NCBI GenBank assembly: GCA_045586185.1
Contig: JAZMZV010000274.1
Location: 7,192-71,191 of the forward strand
Origin: RUG11551 sp045586185
GTDB lineage: Bacteria > Planctomycetota > Planctomycetia > Pirellulales > Thermoguttaceae
Direction of reading: 5' to 3'
DNA: 64,000 nucleotides
The notes under the pieces are model-generated. The model made no database searches and had not been told where the DNA came from. It was given only the letters and a program-made list of their open reading frames with translations. Each line of letters begins with the position of its first letter. Within the stretch, counting starts at the first letter, position 1. Positions 43,899-55,200 of this stretch are shown piece by piece. The position numbers and the translations under genes were made by a program.

Positions 43899-44825
43899 AT
43901 GTCTCAAGGTTTTGAACCGCAAGGCGGATTTGAGGATTCGCAGCCTTATCCGAACGTATCGTCCCCGTTGGTTTGGTCGATTTTGTCAACGATTTTTTGT
44001 TGTTTGCCGACAGGTATTATTTCGATTGTTTACGCGTCGCAAGTTAATTCGCTGCTTTCTGTTGGCTCTTTTCAAAAGGCTCAAAAAGCTGCTGGCGCTG
44101 CGAAAATGTGGGCGTTGATTTCCTGCTTCCTTGGCATTCTCCCGATACTGTTTGTATTGGTTGGATTGCTTTTACCGGCTGTCCAGTCAGCGAACAGCGA
44201 GGTTCGCGTTCTTCAGAACGTCAATCATCTTAGAGAGATAGCGATGGCAATGCAGACTTATTCATTGGCGAATAATAATGCTCTTCCAGCCGCCTATACG
44301 GTTGATGAAGATGGAAAACCTCTTCACAGCTGGCGCGTTGCAATTCTGCCATTTATTGAAGAGGAAGAGCTTTACAAGCAGATTCGTTTGGACGAACCTT
44401 GGGACAGTGAATGGAACAAACAGTTCCATGACAAATGCCCCAAATGTTTCCAAAACCCCAACGCCGAGCTTTCTCCCGGTGAAACAACGTACGCTGTAGT
44501 TGTTGGGGAAAACACCGCGTTTCCGGGTTCAGAAGGAATAAGTTTGGATGGAATGAAAGATGGTTTATCCAATACTGGCTTGCTTACTGAACGCTCGCCG
44601 GTTTGCTGGATGGATCCGAATTCGGACATTCCGTTTGAAGAAGCGATTAAGGGCGTCAACGTTTCACCTAATGGAATTCGTTCCTATTTTATAGGCAGAG
44701 TAATAGTTGTTACATGCGACGGCGCTGTTTGGAAGCTTAGCGACACTGTTCCCAGCGATTTCCTCAGTGGACTGTTTGACAGACAAGACGGCGACGATAT
44801 TGACATGGGCGAATATATGAAATAG
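43899..44825 (+). CDS. CD225/dispanin-like and DUF1559 fusion membrane protein
   Basis: The 308-residue product has AGGAGA before its ATG. Residues about 20-85 form a CD225/dispanin-like double membrane segment: SPLVWSILSTIFCCLPTGIISIVYASQVNSLL, KAQKAAGAAKMWALISCFLGILPILFVLVG. Directly after, LLPAVQSANSEVRVLQNVNHLREIAMAMQTY starts a DUF1559 domain, continued by LHSWRVAILPFIEEEELYKQIRLDEPWDSEWN. The second domain is about 65-70 percent identical by eye to the C-terminus of the upstream protein. The fusion puts the DUF1559 domain outside the cytoplasmic membrane. Function unknown. Confidence 0.88.
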   Translation: MSQGFEPQGGFEDSQPYPNVSSPLVWSILSTIFCCLPTGIISIVYASQVNSLLSVGSFQKAQKAAGAAKMWALISCFLGILPILFVLVGLLLPAVQSANSEVRVLQNVNHLREIAMAMQTYSLANNNALPAAYTVDEDGKPLHSWRVAILPFIEEEELYKQIRLDEPWDSEWNKQFHDKCPKCFQNPNAELSPGETTYAVVVGENTAFPGSEGISLDGMKDGLSNTGLLTERSPVCWMDPNSDIPFEEAIKGVNVSPNGIRSYFIGRVIVVTCDGAVWKLSDTVPSDFLSGLFDRQDGDDIDMGEYMK

Positions 44826-44848
44826 TTATTGACGCTGCGAATTGGTTC

Positions 44849-44883
44849 ATCCGGTAAACGCATTGAGACGTTTTGCCGGATGC
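44849..44883 (+). terminator. Hairpin after the CD225-DUF1559 gene
   Basis: CATCCGG (44849-44855) pairs with CCGGATG (44877-44883), extended inside by AAACG/CGTTT. It is a near copy of the hairpin at 43824-43859. No strong T tract follows. Confidence 0.6.
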
Positions 44884-44980
44884 TCCAATCTTATCTGTTT
44901 TATTATCTGAATTATCCCGCGTCCAAATGCCGTTATTTCCTGCTCTCTCGTCTTTATTAAAAATTGGTAAAAAAACGCTA

Positions 44981-45009
44981 TAGACAAAATAATTAAAAAA
45001 GGATATAAT
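44981..45009 (+). promoter_or_regulatory. Strong candidate promoter of the MMPL permease gene
   Basis: TAGACA (44981-44986) and a perfect TATAAT (45004-45009) are 17 bases apart in a very AT-rich context. Confidence 0.75.
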
Positions 45010-45156
45010 AAAAAACATATATTTTGGGGAGTGTCCAAAAATACACAAAACTGGCGAAAGATTTATGTGGCAAGCGGAGAGAGTTTAGTGTTATCTCACG
45101 CTTCCTGTACATTTTTTCGCTTCCCACCTACTATCAACCCAATACATGGAAGTTAA

Positions 45157-47886
45157 ATGCAAAAAACCTTTTTTTCAAAATACAGCCTCCTGATTTTAAT
45201 TATTACGGTGTTTACATTTCCGCTGATTTGGGCGGGAACGGTTCGGTCGCTCAGGTCGCCCCGAAACAACATCAAAGAGTGGCTGCCGCAGGAAACGGAA
45301 GAACTCCAAACCCATCGCTGGTTTCAGAGTAACTTCCCGCTGGAACAGTTTATCGTTTTCAGCTGGGACGGCTGCACGATTGACGATCCCCGCCTTGACA
45401 AAGTCGTCAAGGCAATCGTTCCCCGCCGCGATTCCCAGGGACGAGTCTGTAAAGAAGACTGGAAACTTCGTCATTTTGCCAAGGCGTATTCTGGCAAAGA
45501 CATGGCTCAGCTGCTGCTTGACAGCTATCCAGGCTTGACGCCTGAAGATGCGATCGAACGACTGAAGGGAACGCTTATCGGTCAAGACGGGAAAAGTACG
45601 TGCATTATGGTCAACCTTGCGCTGGAGTCGGAAGGTCAGAATATGCGTCCTGTACTCGAAAACGTTTACGACGTCTGCCGAAGCTGCGGCGTTGGGACGG
45701 ATTTGGATAACAATCAAATAACGAAACTCGTCCATCTGGGCGGTCCGCCGGTCGATAACGTTGCGATTGACATTGAAGGAACCAAAACGCTCATCAAGCT
45801 GGCGTGGCTGTGTTTATTGGTTGGCGTTTTAATTGCAACGGCGATTTTCCGTTCGTTCCGTCTGACGACCATCGTTCTGTTCATGTCGCTGGTATGCGCA
45901 GGTTTGTGTTTGGCGGTTGTCTACTTTTCTGGAGACACCTTGGACGCGATTCTGCTTTCCATGCCGCCGCTGTGCTACGTTTTGGGCATGTCCGGCGCGG
46001 TGCACATCGTCAACTATTATCACGACTCCATTCGCGAGCCGGACGGTTTAATTGCGGCTCCGGACAGAGCGCTTAAACACGCTCTCAAACCGTGTTTCTT
46101 TGCGGAATTGACAACCGCTATCGGGTTGCTGTCGCTGTTGACCTCTGGCGTATTGCCGATTCGAAAGTTTGGCTGGTATTCCGCCATTGGCGTCTTGCTG
46201 ACGCTTTTGGTTCAGTTTTTCACGCTGCCGGCGCTGTTGTACTATTTCCCTTCAAAACGATTTGCTCAGCTGCATGCAACTCACGGCCATGACGACGATC
46301 ACGCGTCGCGTCTGGTTCTGTTCTGGAGCTGGTTTGGAAAGAAGATTGTCTATAATTACAAAGCGACTTTGGTTCTGTGCTTTGGCATAATGTTGGTAAC
46401 TGGCTGGGGATTGAGTCACTTAAAGACGTCCGTCAAACTGATGAAATTCTTTACGCCGGACACAACGATTGTCAAAGACTACTCGTGGCTTGAAAAACAG
46501 CTCGGTCCGTTGGTTCCGATGGAAATTGTCGTTCAGTTTGACAATCAGACGTGTCCGTTGAATACGGTTCAGCGGCTTCGTCTTGTCAAAGAGCTTTCAG
46601 ACGCGATTTACGCAATGGACAACGAAAAAGTCGGCGGGGCGATGTCCGCAGCGACTGTTACGCCGGATCTGGAAGAACGTCGAATTGGAACCTATTCTGC
46701 CGATTCGCTCATTTCGCAAAAGCTCGATGCAAACCGTCCGCAGCTTCGCGATTTTATTACCATCGACATCGGCTCCGCTATTAAACGATATCCTGATACG
46801 CCGATTACCGATTTGGGGTTAAATGAAACTATCGTCAAAAAATTCCATGACAACGGCATGGATAAGGTTTCAGACTTGCTTCCGCACATTTCAGACGCCA
46901 AGCGGTTTGAATTCCTGACAGACGACGAGCAAAACGAATACACTCGTTTGGCAACGGAATGGGCAACTCCGCGAGGGAACGATTTGTGGCGAATTACTGC
47001 TCGCGTTTGGGCTTTGACCGACCTCGACTACGGCGATTTTATCTATGAATTAAAAGAGAATCTTGACCCGATCGTCGAAAACTTTGTCAAAGAAGGTCTG
47101 CCGATGGCGTCGCTGGCGAAGTCAAAGGTCTTCCAGGAAAATGAAGCCAAGACCGTCAAGCCGGACGGAACCAAATACGCTGCTGACGAAAACGTTCCTA
47201 TCGACGGCGTTGAGATTATTTATACCGGAACTGTCCCGCTGGTATATAAAACTCAGCATAATTTGCTCACCAGTCTGACGGAAAGCGTTTTGATGTCGTT
47301 TGTCATGATCGCTCTGTTGATGATGTTCCTTTTCCGTTCCACGGTTGGCGGCTTTATCACCATGCTTCCAAACATTTTCCCGATTATTCTCGTGTTTGGA
47401 GTCATGTCCTGGATTGGAGTTCTTTGCGATGTCGGCACGATGATGACGGCATCCGTCGCTTTGGGTATTGCCGTTGACGACACCGTTCACTTCCTGACGT
47501 GGTTCCGTCACGGCATGGAGTCCGGCATGACGTATAAGGAGGCGATTATTCAAGCCTACGAACGCTGCGGAAGCGCCATTACTCAAACGACGCTCATTTC
47601 CGGTTTGGGATTGTCAGTGTTTATGTTCAGCACGTTTACGCCGACGATGCGTTTTGGCATCATGATGCTCACGCTGTTGTTCTCCGCCACTTTCGGCGAC
47701 CTGATTTTCCTGCCCGCCTTGCTGGCGTGGTCAAAGGGACGATTTTTCGACAACAAGAGCTTGTTGGACGACTTCCGTCCCAGAAAGAATCGTAACGAGA
47801 TTAAGGAAGAAGAACCTGTTACGGACGATCCCATAAAAGATTTGAAACAGATCGTAGAGGATAACGCTTCGCCTTCGGCAGAATAG
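45157..47886 (+). CDS. MMPL/RND-superfamily permease
   Basis: The 909-residue protein has the RND/MMPL layout of two repeats. Each has one helix, a large periplasmic loop, then five to six helices: first cluster near residues 215-365 (LAWLCLLVGVLIATAIFRSF, TIVLFMSLVCAGLCLAVVYF, and on), second near 705-870 (SVLMSFVMIALLMMFLFRS, MLPNIFPIILVFGVMSWIGV, VALGIAVDDTVHFLTWFRHG). The GIAVDDTVHF segment is the functional MMPL helix 4/10 motif, where Asp pairs conduct protons. Relatives export lipids, hopanoids or drugs. No membrane-fusion or outer-membrane partner gene is adjacent. Confidence 0.9.
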   Translation: MQKTFFSKYSLLILIITVFTFPLIWAGTVRSLRSPRNNIKEWLPQETEELQTHRWFQSNFPLEQFIVFSWDGCTIDDPRLDKVVKAIVPRRDSQGRVCKEDWKLRHFAKAYSGKDMAQLLLDSYPGLTPEDAIERLKGTLIGQDGKSTCIMVNLALESEGQNMRPVLENVYDVCRSCGVGTDLDNNQITKLVHLGGPPVDNVAIDIEGTKTLIKLAWLCLLVGVLIATAIFRSFRLTTIVLFMSLVCAGLCLAVVYFSGDTLDAILLSMPPLCYVLGMSGAVHIVNYYHDSIREPDGLIAAPDRALKHALKPCFFAELTTAIGLLSLLTSGVLPIRKFGWYSAIGVLLTLLVQFFTLPALLYYFPSKRFAQLHATHGHDDDHASRLVLFWSWFGKKIVYNYKATLVLCFGIMLVTGWGLSHLKTSVKLMKFFTPDTTIVKDYSWLEKQLGPLVPMEIVVQFDNQTCPLNTVQRLRLVKELSDAIYAMDNEKVGGAMSAATVTPDLEERRIGTYSADSLISQKLDANRPQLRDFITIDIGSAIKRYPDTPITDLGLNETIVKKFHDNGMDKVSDLLPHISDAKRFEFLTDDEQNEYTRLATEWATPRGNDLWRITARVWALTDLDYGDFIYELKENLDPIVENFVKEGLPMASLAKSKVFQENEAKTVKPDGTKYAADENVPIDGVEIIYTGTVPLVYKTQHNLLTSLTESVLMSFVMIALLMMFLFRSTVGGFITMLPNIFPIILVFGVMSWIGVLCDVGTMMTASVALGIAVDDTVHFLTWFRHGMESGMTYKEAIIQAYERCGSAITQTTLISGLGLSVFMFSTFTPTMRFGIMMLTLLFSATFGDLIFLPALLAWSKGRFFDNKSLLDDFRPRKNRNEIKEEEPVTDDPIKDLKQIVEDNASPSAE

Positions 47887-48505
47887 ACAAACGATTTTCC
47901 GTGTTTCTGGGGAGCGGACATTGTCCGCGAAAAATAAAGGTTGATTGTTTTTAGGCGGGTAATACCCGCCCCCCGTAAGCGTCACCTCTTATTTCATGAT
48001 TTCATGCTCCCTAAATTTGTGGGCGCCCTTCAAGGCTTACCTAACAGTTCCCTTTTGCAATGCGCTTTTCGTATGCCAAATTTACGTATGTCGAATTAAA
48101 AGGGGCCCAATTTCCTGTGCCGTTTTTGGGGCGTTCATTGTCTTGGACAAGTCAAATTACAACAGAAAATTTGTTAAAAATTGCTGTAAAAACCGCGTTA
48201 TCTGTTATAAATTACCTATTTTACAAAATATTTATAAAATATCTTGTCTGACCTACTTCCCAAAAGTTGGATAATCTAGTAAACTGGATAAATAAGAAAA
48301 TATAAAGGCGTCTTGTATAAATATGACGTCTGTGCTTAAATTGATGTTTAGGCAAATGATAATTTCTAAAGTAACTGCTTTGCTATTTTATATTGTTTGA
48401 CGGCATGTTTTAAGTTGTAAAAACTCGGAACTCGCCATGAAGCATTTAATATATTAATCGGCAATCGGTTATTGGAAATGACCTAATGAGTTTGTTGTAG
48501 TACTC
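47887..48505. other. 619-base intergenic region
   Basis: This is the longest spacer in the window. Near its start are two palindromes, GCGGACA-t-TGTCCGC (47914-47928) and GGCGGG-taata-CCCGCC (47954-47970), probably transcription-end structures of the MMPL gene. The rest to 48505 is AT-rich without a convincing reading frame, promoter, or repeat element. The open frames at 47996-48274 and 48060-48251 have no Shine-Dalgarno and random-looking composition. Confidence 0.7.
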
Positions 48506-51500
48506 GTGTATAAAAACGCTGCGCTTTTTTTTCTGACGATAATCCTGTCTTTGTGGACGGTTGAGAATGCGTTTTCTCAAGCAGAGGGAGATTTGCCTTT
48601 AACCGCTCCAGGGGCAGGAGGGACGAAATCGGGAACGTTTGTACCGCCTCCAGACGACAAAGTTGAGCCGTCTCGAGAGCCGGTTCAGCCAACGTATATC
48701 CGTAAGTCGATCCGGGATTTGGCGCCGCTTTATTTAATGGAAAAAAACGGCGAGCTTATTCCCGCTCTCAACTGGACGCCGGAAGAGCTTGACGCTTTGC
48801 TGCAAAGCATAAACGACAATCAGCGTCAGGCGGAACTTCCTGACTACATTTGCGAAAGTCTGACGCTGACGGGCGTTCAAAAGGGCGAAGCGGCGGAAAT
48901 GGAACTCAAGATGTCGTTTACCGTTCCGCAAAAGCCCCTGGTTCGCATCCCGCTGCAGCTTAACGGCGCCATTTTGCTTGAGGCGCCCAAAAACGTTTCT
49001 GGCGAGTATCTTGTTCCGCAAAACGGCGGCGGTTATGTTTTAATCATAAAAACTGAAGAAGAAAAACAGAACGAAGAAGAGCAACAACCGGCGGACGCTC
49101 AACAGGTAACAGAACCGGCTCCGGAAGAGAGTCCAGAACCATCGCCTGAACCGACTCCGGATCAAAATCCTGAACCGTCGCCTGATCCGGCTTCGGAACC
49201 GGCGGCAGAACAGCCTTCAGAGTCAACGTCAGAAGAAGAGCAGGGTTCAAAGAACGAGAATCCGGAGCCGTCAAATATGACCTCAGAATCGGACTCGTCG
49301 TCGGGCGTTTCGCAAAAGCATGAAATAACGTTAAAGATTCTGGTTCCGTTACAAAAGAATCAGTCGATGTACACGTTAAATATGAAATTGCCCAAGGCTC
49401 TGTTCAGTCAGATTACTCTTGAAACGCCGTTTCCTTCGGTTGAAATGCGCGTGTCGCCGCACGCGAGCGCTCAGCCGACCGAATCGTTGGATGGCGGCAA
49501 GAGAACGAAAATCAGCGCCTATTCTCTCGGGTCTGAATTCCAAATGCAATGGCAGGTCAGCGAGTCGCAGGAATCCAATTCCAGAATTATGGAATCGTTT
49601 GCCGATATTCACGTTGACATTCGCCCTGGGGAGATTTTCTATACCGCGAACATGCGATTGCAGTTTGCCAACCAGTCTCCCACGGAATTCATTTTGAATT
49701 TGCCCCAATCGGCAGAGATACTTCCCAGCCTCAATAACGAATATACTTTTGAACGTCTTGGGGATTCGGAGAAGTCGTCCAGCGATCTCAACGCGGTAAA
49801 AATCCATTTGAACAACGCATATCAGAATTCCGCCAGGCTGACGTTTCAGTCGCGCGTTCCGATAGATCAAACAACGTCCTTGCGCTGGCTGGACTTGATG
49901 GGATTTGGCATTCGCGGCTCCGTTCGTCAAAACGGCTGCGTTGGCGTGAACGTTGACAAAAGCTATCAGGTGATTTGGAATCCGGGTCGAAACGTAAGCC
50001 GGGTTGACGAACTCCCGGAATCGTACGAAGGCGAATACCAGTATGCGTTTCTGTTTTCAGAACAGTCTTGTTCATTAATGGCGCGAATCGTCGCCGGTCG
50101 AACGCGCATTAACGTTCAGCCGCAGTACAAGGTTTTTATCGGCGAGGAAGAAATGCGCCTTGACGTTTCGTGGACGTACAACATCCGGGGCGGTCAGGTG
50201 AACTGGCTTGACGTGGATTTGAACGGCTGGCAGCTGAGATCTGTTAAAGACATCGGACCGGAAAACGCGTTCACGTCCGAATCTCGTGAAGACAACGGCC
50301 GCGTGTCAGCGCGTTTGGCGCAGCCGACAACGGGAACCGTCAATATGACAATGACGCTTTACGCCAGCATTGAACCGGGTTCAAACGAGATCTCGTTCAG
50401 CATGCCTCAGCCTCGCGTCAATTCGCCAGACGAAGAAATTGTCGTTTCTCCGGGAATTCTGTACGTTGTCAGCGCAACAAACGTCGAACTTCATCCGTCG
50501 ATGGACAAGACGGAAAAACTCGTTAAACAGAATTACACGTCCTCCGAGATGCAAAAAGTGGGGTCCGGCGAACTGTTTTGCTATCGAGTCGACGACGCGG
50601 AAGCGCAATTCAAGTCGAGTTTGACGGTTCTTCCTCAACAGATTGAAGTTCAGAGTAACGCTCACGCCGTTATAAATTCCGATAAATGCACCGTGGAACA
50701 GCGCTTTGAATTTTCCGTTTTATACAAGCCTGTGTCTCAGGCTCTGTTTACCGGTTCGAGCGCGTTGGCGGAAATGACAGATCTGAAATTTATTCTGGAC
50801 GGGAAAGAATTAAATTATCGTAAAACGGCAGATAACGGCGATACGCGAATTACCGTGATTATCGACGAGCCTATAATTGGAAGCTTTGTTATTGTCGCAA
50901 CGTATTCCCTGCCTTTAAGCGAAGAGAATGACGACAACCTGTCAGACGTAACAGCGCCGCTGATTTCGTACGAAAATCCTGACGCGGAAGGCGACGGCAG
51001 AATTGTTACATGCAAGTCTTTCCGTCTTGGCGTTGAACGAAACCGCGAACTGATCTCTCTTACCAGCGAAGATCTGGAAACGAAGGAATCCGAAATCAGC
51101 AATGAGCAGTTGGCAATTGAAGATTCTGAAACAAAAGACGAGCGCGAAGACGCGTCTGAGACGTCGGCTTCCGACTCTTCGCCTCTGACGTCCAACTCTC
51201 AAATTACGCCCTATTCATGGAGTTTGACGCCTCGCAGTACGCAGTTCCTTTCTCGAAATTCGTCATTGAATATTACGGTCAAACGCCGAACGGGCATGGT
51301 CTGGGATTCATTGACGGTAGATCGGGCGTGGGTTCAGACGTGGCTGTCGCCAACGCGCCGACAGGACGCCGCATCGTTCCGGTTTGTTTCGACAAGTTCT
51401 TATATTACGCTTATTTTGCCGCCAGAAGTGGATATGGGTTCGCTTGAAATTCTTATCGATTCCCATTCGACAGACCAGTTCCGTCCGGAACAGGGTCAGC

Positions 51501-52177
51501 GGCTTGTTATATCCGTTCCCAACGACGGACAGACGCATATTCTCGAAACGAGCTATTATTTTATGCGCCCTTCGCGCGGATTTAAGAAAGAAAAGATACA
51601 GCTGCCATACATTGAGGAATCCAAATGGACGCGATGGCTTTACTGGAGTCTTTGCGTTCCAAGCAACGTCCATTTGCTGACGCCGCCGGCAACGCTTAAT
51701 GCAGAGTATTCCTGGCAGCGTCAAGGTCCGTTTTTCCGCCGCAATTCCGTTTATGGTTTCGGCGCTTTGGAAGAATGGTCTGGCAGTCGTCATCTTCCGG
51801 ATCCGCCTCAGGGGGCGAACATATACCTCTTTAGCGGATTCGGTCAGATTAATCACGTCGAAGTTGTACTTGTGGATCGCTCCACGCTGGCGGCAGTTTC
51901 TTCGCTGATAGTATTGATTTTTGGGCTGATTATCCTTCACGTTAAGCGTTTGAGACGGATTTGGACGTTGTGCCTGCTGACAACGGCTCTGTTGTTTGTT
52001 TCGCTTTGGGCGCCGGAACTCGCATTGGTCGTTTTGCAGGCGTCTGCGCTGGGATGCGCCTTGCTGGCGCTGTCGTTCATGTTCAGAAAGAAAACTCAAA
52101 CAACAACCATAGATTCCGATTCAACAATCGCTCAAAACGGTTCCACTCGCACTAACCATAGTTCATCCTCGAAATAA
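48506..52177 (+). CDS. 1223-residue secreted protein with Pro/Glu linker and C-terminal membrane anchor
   Basis: The gene starts with GTG at 48506, directly at a signal peptide (KNAALFFLTIILSLWTVENAFSQ). After a Pro-rich lead the protein has a motif YLMEKNGELIPALNWTPEELDALLQ near residue 80, then beta-rich sequence. Residues about 185-265 form a linker of iterated PEPSPEP/PDQNPEP units. A long all-beta region follows, a Ser/Glu-rich segment near 860-905, and at the C-terminus two or three membrane helices (TLAAVSSLIVLIFGLIIL, LCLLTTALLFVSLWAP). I do not recognise the family. The layout, signal, beta ectodomain and C-terminal helices, is repeated in the next gene. It is probably anchored in the cytoplasmic membrane, facing the periplasm. 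Confidence 0.8.
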   Translation: MYKNAALFFLTIILSLWTVENAFSQAEGDLPLTAPGAGGTKSGTFVPPPDDKVEPSREPVQPTYIRKSIRDLAPLYLMEKNGELIPALNWTPEELDALLQSINDNQRQAELPDYICESLTLTGVQKGEAAEMELKMSFTVPQKPLVRIPLQLNGAILLEAPKNVSGEYLVPQNGGGYVLIIKTEEEKQNEEEQQPADAQQVTEPAPEESPEPSPEPTPDQNPEPSPDPASEPAAEQPSESTSEEEQGSKNENPEPSNMTSESDSSSGVSQKHEITLKILVPLQKNQSMYTLNMKLPKALFSQITLETPFPSVEMRVSPHASAQPTESLDGGKRTKISAYSLGSEFQMQWQVSESQESNSRIMESFADIHVDIRPGEIFYTANMRLQFANQSPTEFILNLPQSAEILPSLNNEYTFERLGDSEKSSSDLNAVKIHLNNAYQNSARLTFQSRVPIDQTTSLRWLDLMGFGIRGSVRQNGCVGVNVDKSYQVIWNPGRNVSRVDELPESYEGEYQYAFLFSEQSCSLMARIVAGRTRINVQPQYKVFIGEEEMRLDVSWTYNIRGGQVNWLDVDLNGWQLRSVKDIGPENAFTSESREDNGRVSARLAQPTTGTVNMTMTLYASIEPGSNEISFSMPQPRVNSPDEEIVVSPGILYVVSATNVELHPSMDKTEKLVKQNYTSSEMQKVGSGELFCYRVDDAEAQFKSSLTVLPQQIEVQSNAHAVINSDKCTVEQRFEFSVLYKPVSQALFTGSSALAEMTDLKFILDGKELNYRKTADNGDTRITVIIDEPIIGSFVIVATYSLPLSEENDDNLSDVTAPLISYENPDAEGDGRIVTCKSFRLGVERNRELISLTSEDLETKESEISNEQLAIEDSETKDEREDASETSASDSSPLTSNSQITPYSWSLTPRSTQFLSRNSSLNITVKRRTGMVWDSLTVDRAWVQTWLSPTRRQDAASFRFVSTSSYITLILPPEVDMGSLEILIDSHSTDQFRPEQGQRLVISVPNDGQTHILETSYYFMRPSRGFKKEKIQLPYIEESKWTRWLYWSLCVPSNVHLLTPPATLNAEYSWQRQGPFFRRNSVYGFGALEEWSGSRHLPDPPQGANIYLFSGFGQINHVEVVLVDRSTLAAVSSLIVLIFGLIILHVKRLRRIWTLCLLTTALLFVSLWAPELALVVLQASALGCALLALSFMFRKKTQTTTIDSDSTIAQNGSTRTNHSSSSK

Positions 52178-52254
52178 TTCGTCGTTATGAACAACAATTG
52201 AGCGTCAAGTAAAAGGAGAAAAAAGACGCCGTATCGGAAAAACATTTTTATTGA

Positions 52255-55200
52255 ATGAACAATCGACAAGCTTCCCTGATGTTTAAACGCATATTAACAG
52301 CAATGATTTTTCTTGCTGTGGGGGGAGTCATTGTCTTTTCGTCCGCAATTGGAAACGGACAGACAACGGGGACAAACGAGACAACGGCAAAACCGTCAAC
52401 CTTAAAGTCCGGCGGAACTGAATCGGGAAAACGGGATTCCAGAACGCCGGATTCTGACGCTAATATTCTTTCTGGAAAGTCTTTGCCGCGAGAGGCGTCG
52501 GACGAGTTGTCTGCGCCGGTCAGACCGGAGAGGACGCTGTCGATTGGAATTCGAAAGGTGTACGCTCCCGAGTCCCAGGCTTTGCAATGGCCTTTGGGAA
52601 ATAAAAAATATACGTATATCAACGCTGAAAAATTTGAATCGAATTACAAGCTATGGAAAGAATTCCTTTCAAATGCGACGTCCGATTTACGTTCAGCGGA
52701 ATCAATCTCCAACGTCTTTATAGAGTCCGCCCGGTATTATGCAACAATGACAGAAACCGGCGAACTGTCTGGCTGGGGCGAATGGAAGGTTCGGGAATTG
52801 GCGCTTAACAATGATCAATTAGCCGTTGAGAAGCAAGAGATCGGAAATAACGATTCGCGTCCTTTGCTTATTCCCGTTCCATTGAAGATTCTGCTGACGG
52901 ATTTTGCTTTCTATGACGCCTCTGAGACAGTTGACGATTTGGAAAATATTGCCCAGAAGGGCGATTCGCCGTCGGCGAGTTTGGATTCCAAGCTTCATTC
53001 CGCCCTTTCTTCCGCCAGCTTTCCTGACGGTCAGACGGCGTTGTTTATCCCCTCTGAAGGGGTGATTCGTTTTCGATGGAAAGCCAGACGTCTTGAACAA
53101 AACGACTTTCTAATTCAGTCGTTTGGCAGCGTGGAATCCTTATGGATAATAGACGTTCCATCTGATAAAAAGTTGACATTGCGATCCGGCGCTTTGGACA
53201 GCGAATTGAAACCGCTTTGCGCCAGCGTAACAAAAGAGAAAAACGAACAGTCTGGCGCATGGCGTTATTCAATTCGCTGGACGGAGTCGGAAACCGCCGT
53301 TGTTCATATTGGTTCCGCGAACGAAAAAGATCGTTTTGACCGCTTTTACAAGCAGCAAACGACCTATACGTTTACTCAATACAGCCTGAAAACTCAATGC
53401 CGCATTACGTTTGAACCTGATTCCCGCACATCGCTTCCGCAGGATATTCCGTTTACCGTCGATCACGATCCCCGCGTTATTTGGGAAGCGACGCTTGACG
53501 GTCAACCGGCAGAGCTTCATCTTACGGAAACAGGATACAGCGTTTCGCTGAAAAAATGTAAAACCGATAATCTGCGTCCTGAACTGGTCATAGCGTCTCG
53601 TTGCCCGCTGGCGGAAGTCCAAAGAGTTTCCGATTCGGACGGGAAACAAGAGGACGCTTTCAAACCGGAATTCTCCAAGCTGTCGCTGCCCCGGATTGAA
53701 TTGCTGTCCGGTCGTTGGCAAAGCGGGACGGCGGTAGTATATACGCTTCAGGAGCCGTTGTCAATTGAGACAAACAAATGCAGCGTTGTCGAATCCAAAC
53801 GCGACGATTCTCGCCGAATTCAGACGACTATCGAGCAGGAAAGCTCTGTCGCCGACGTCGTTTTGACAATCGAGCCGTTTAAGGAATTGTTCTATTCCAG
53901 AACGCAGACCTCTGTTCAATGGGACGGCTCTCAGGCGTCGTTTATCAGCTCTTTTGCACTGCAGGCAGAAGAAGGGCGATTGTATTCTCTCACCGCCGAA
54001 CTGCCGGAAGGACTGACTATTGATCAGGCGACCTCAGAGGAGCAGCCTGACATTATCGAGGACTGGGAAGTCTACTCCGACGCTGACAATCCCTCCAAAC
54101 GTACGTTGACGATTTACCTTCGCAAAAGCCTTTGCCCGGAGCGAAATCTGGAGTTGACGATTCGTTCGCACGCCATTGCAGACTGGGGCAAGCCGGTTGA
54201 ATTGAATCGTTTGGCGCCGATTTCCTTTGATCGTATTGAATCAAGAGCTCAAATTCTTTTCGTCAACGTGGCGCTCAATCAGCGTTTTACCGTTGGAGAA
54301 CGCGTATTGTATTCTCCGGAACAGGGAACAAGAGACGTTGGCGCCTCTAACGAGGCAGCGGTTCCGGAACTTCCAAGAGGGATCGATTGTTCGCCGCATA
54401 CGTCGCCTGCAAACGGAACGGGAACAGGACGTCTTGACGCTTACGAATTCTGCATCGATTTGAAGATGTGGGGAGATTGCCTGTCGTCGCTTGAACCGGT
54501 TCAAAGCGATTACGCCGTCGACGCCAAAACGACGATTTGGGTCGATAAAAAAAGTATGGAAGAAAAAATCGAGCTGGCGTTTTCAGGAGAGCGTTCTCAT
54601 TTGAGCCAGTTCCGTTTTTCGTACGGTCATTCGTCGGACGCCTCATGCGCCTGGCAGGGGACGCTGGTTTGGTCCAACAATCGATACAAAGTCAAAGTTG
54701 AACCGGTCGAAGGAAACGTCTATTCGATTGAAATCCCGCGGAACGTTTCCAGCCCGTTTACGGTGGCGCTGTCACGAAAAATTGACTGGAATCAACAGCG
54801 CGCTTTTGATGCTTTGGGGTCAAACGACTGCTCCCGCCTGACGTCGACCGTAAGCGTTTTTTCCAGAACGCCGCGTTTATTTGACATTCATGCGTATGGA
54901 ATGAAGTTTGTCAAGAGCGTATCAGACAACAACGCCGACTTTACGGTCGGAACGTACGAATACGATTTGAGAAGCGAGTCCGCGTCTGACGCGCCTGCAG
55001 ACGACAACGCTTTGGAATCTCCCCGGATAGAGCTTTCCGTCTGCAAAGCGCCTCAGTCAGACGTCTCCATTTGGGCGTGGAATCAGCTTGTTGAAGAACG
55101 ACATTTTGCCAGCGGAAACGTGCTGACGTCAGCGCAGTGGACGATTGAAAACCGTTTCCCGGCGCAAGACTCTGTTCAGGCGCCCGACTCGTCCAATACG

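Larger units (their letters stand above)
44826..45156. other. Intergenic region before the MMPL permease gene
   Basis: The 331-base spacer contains the hairpin at 44849-44883, a short stretch without features, a strong promoter at 44981-45009 and a leader of about 140 bases in which no regulatory structure was recognised. Confidence 0.7.

Noticed and set aside
47996..48274. 92- and 63-codon frames in the long spacer
   Set aside because: Random-looking sequence with many cysteines and no start signal; the two overlap in different frames.
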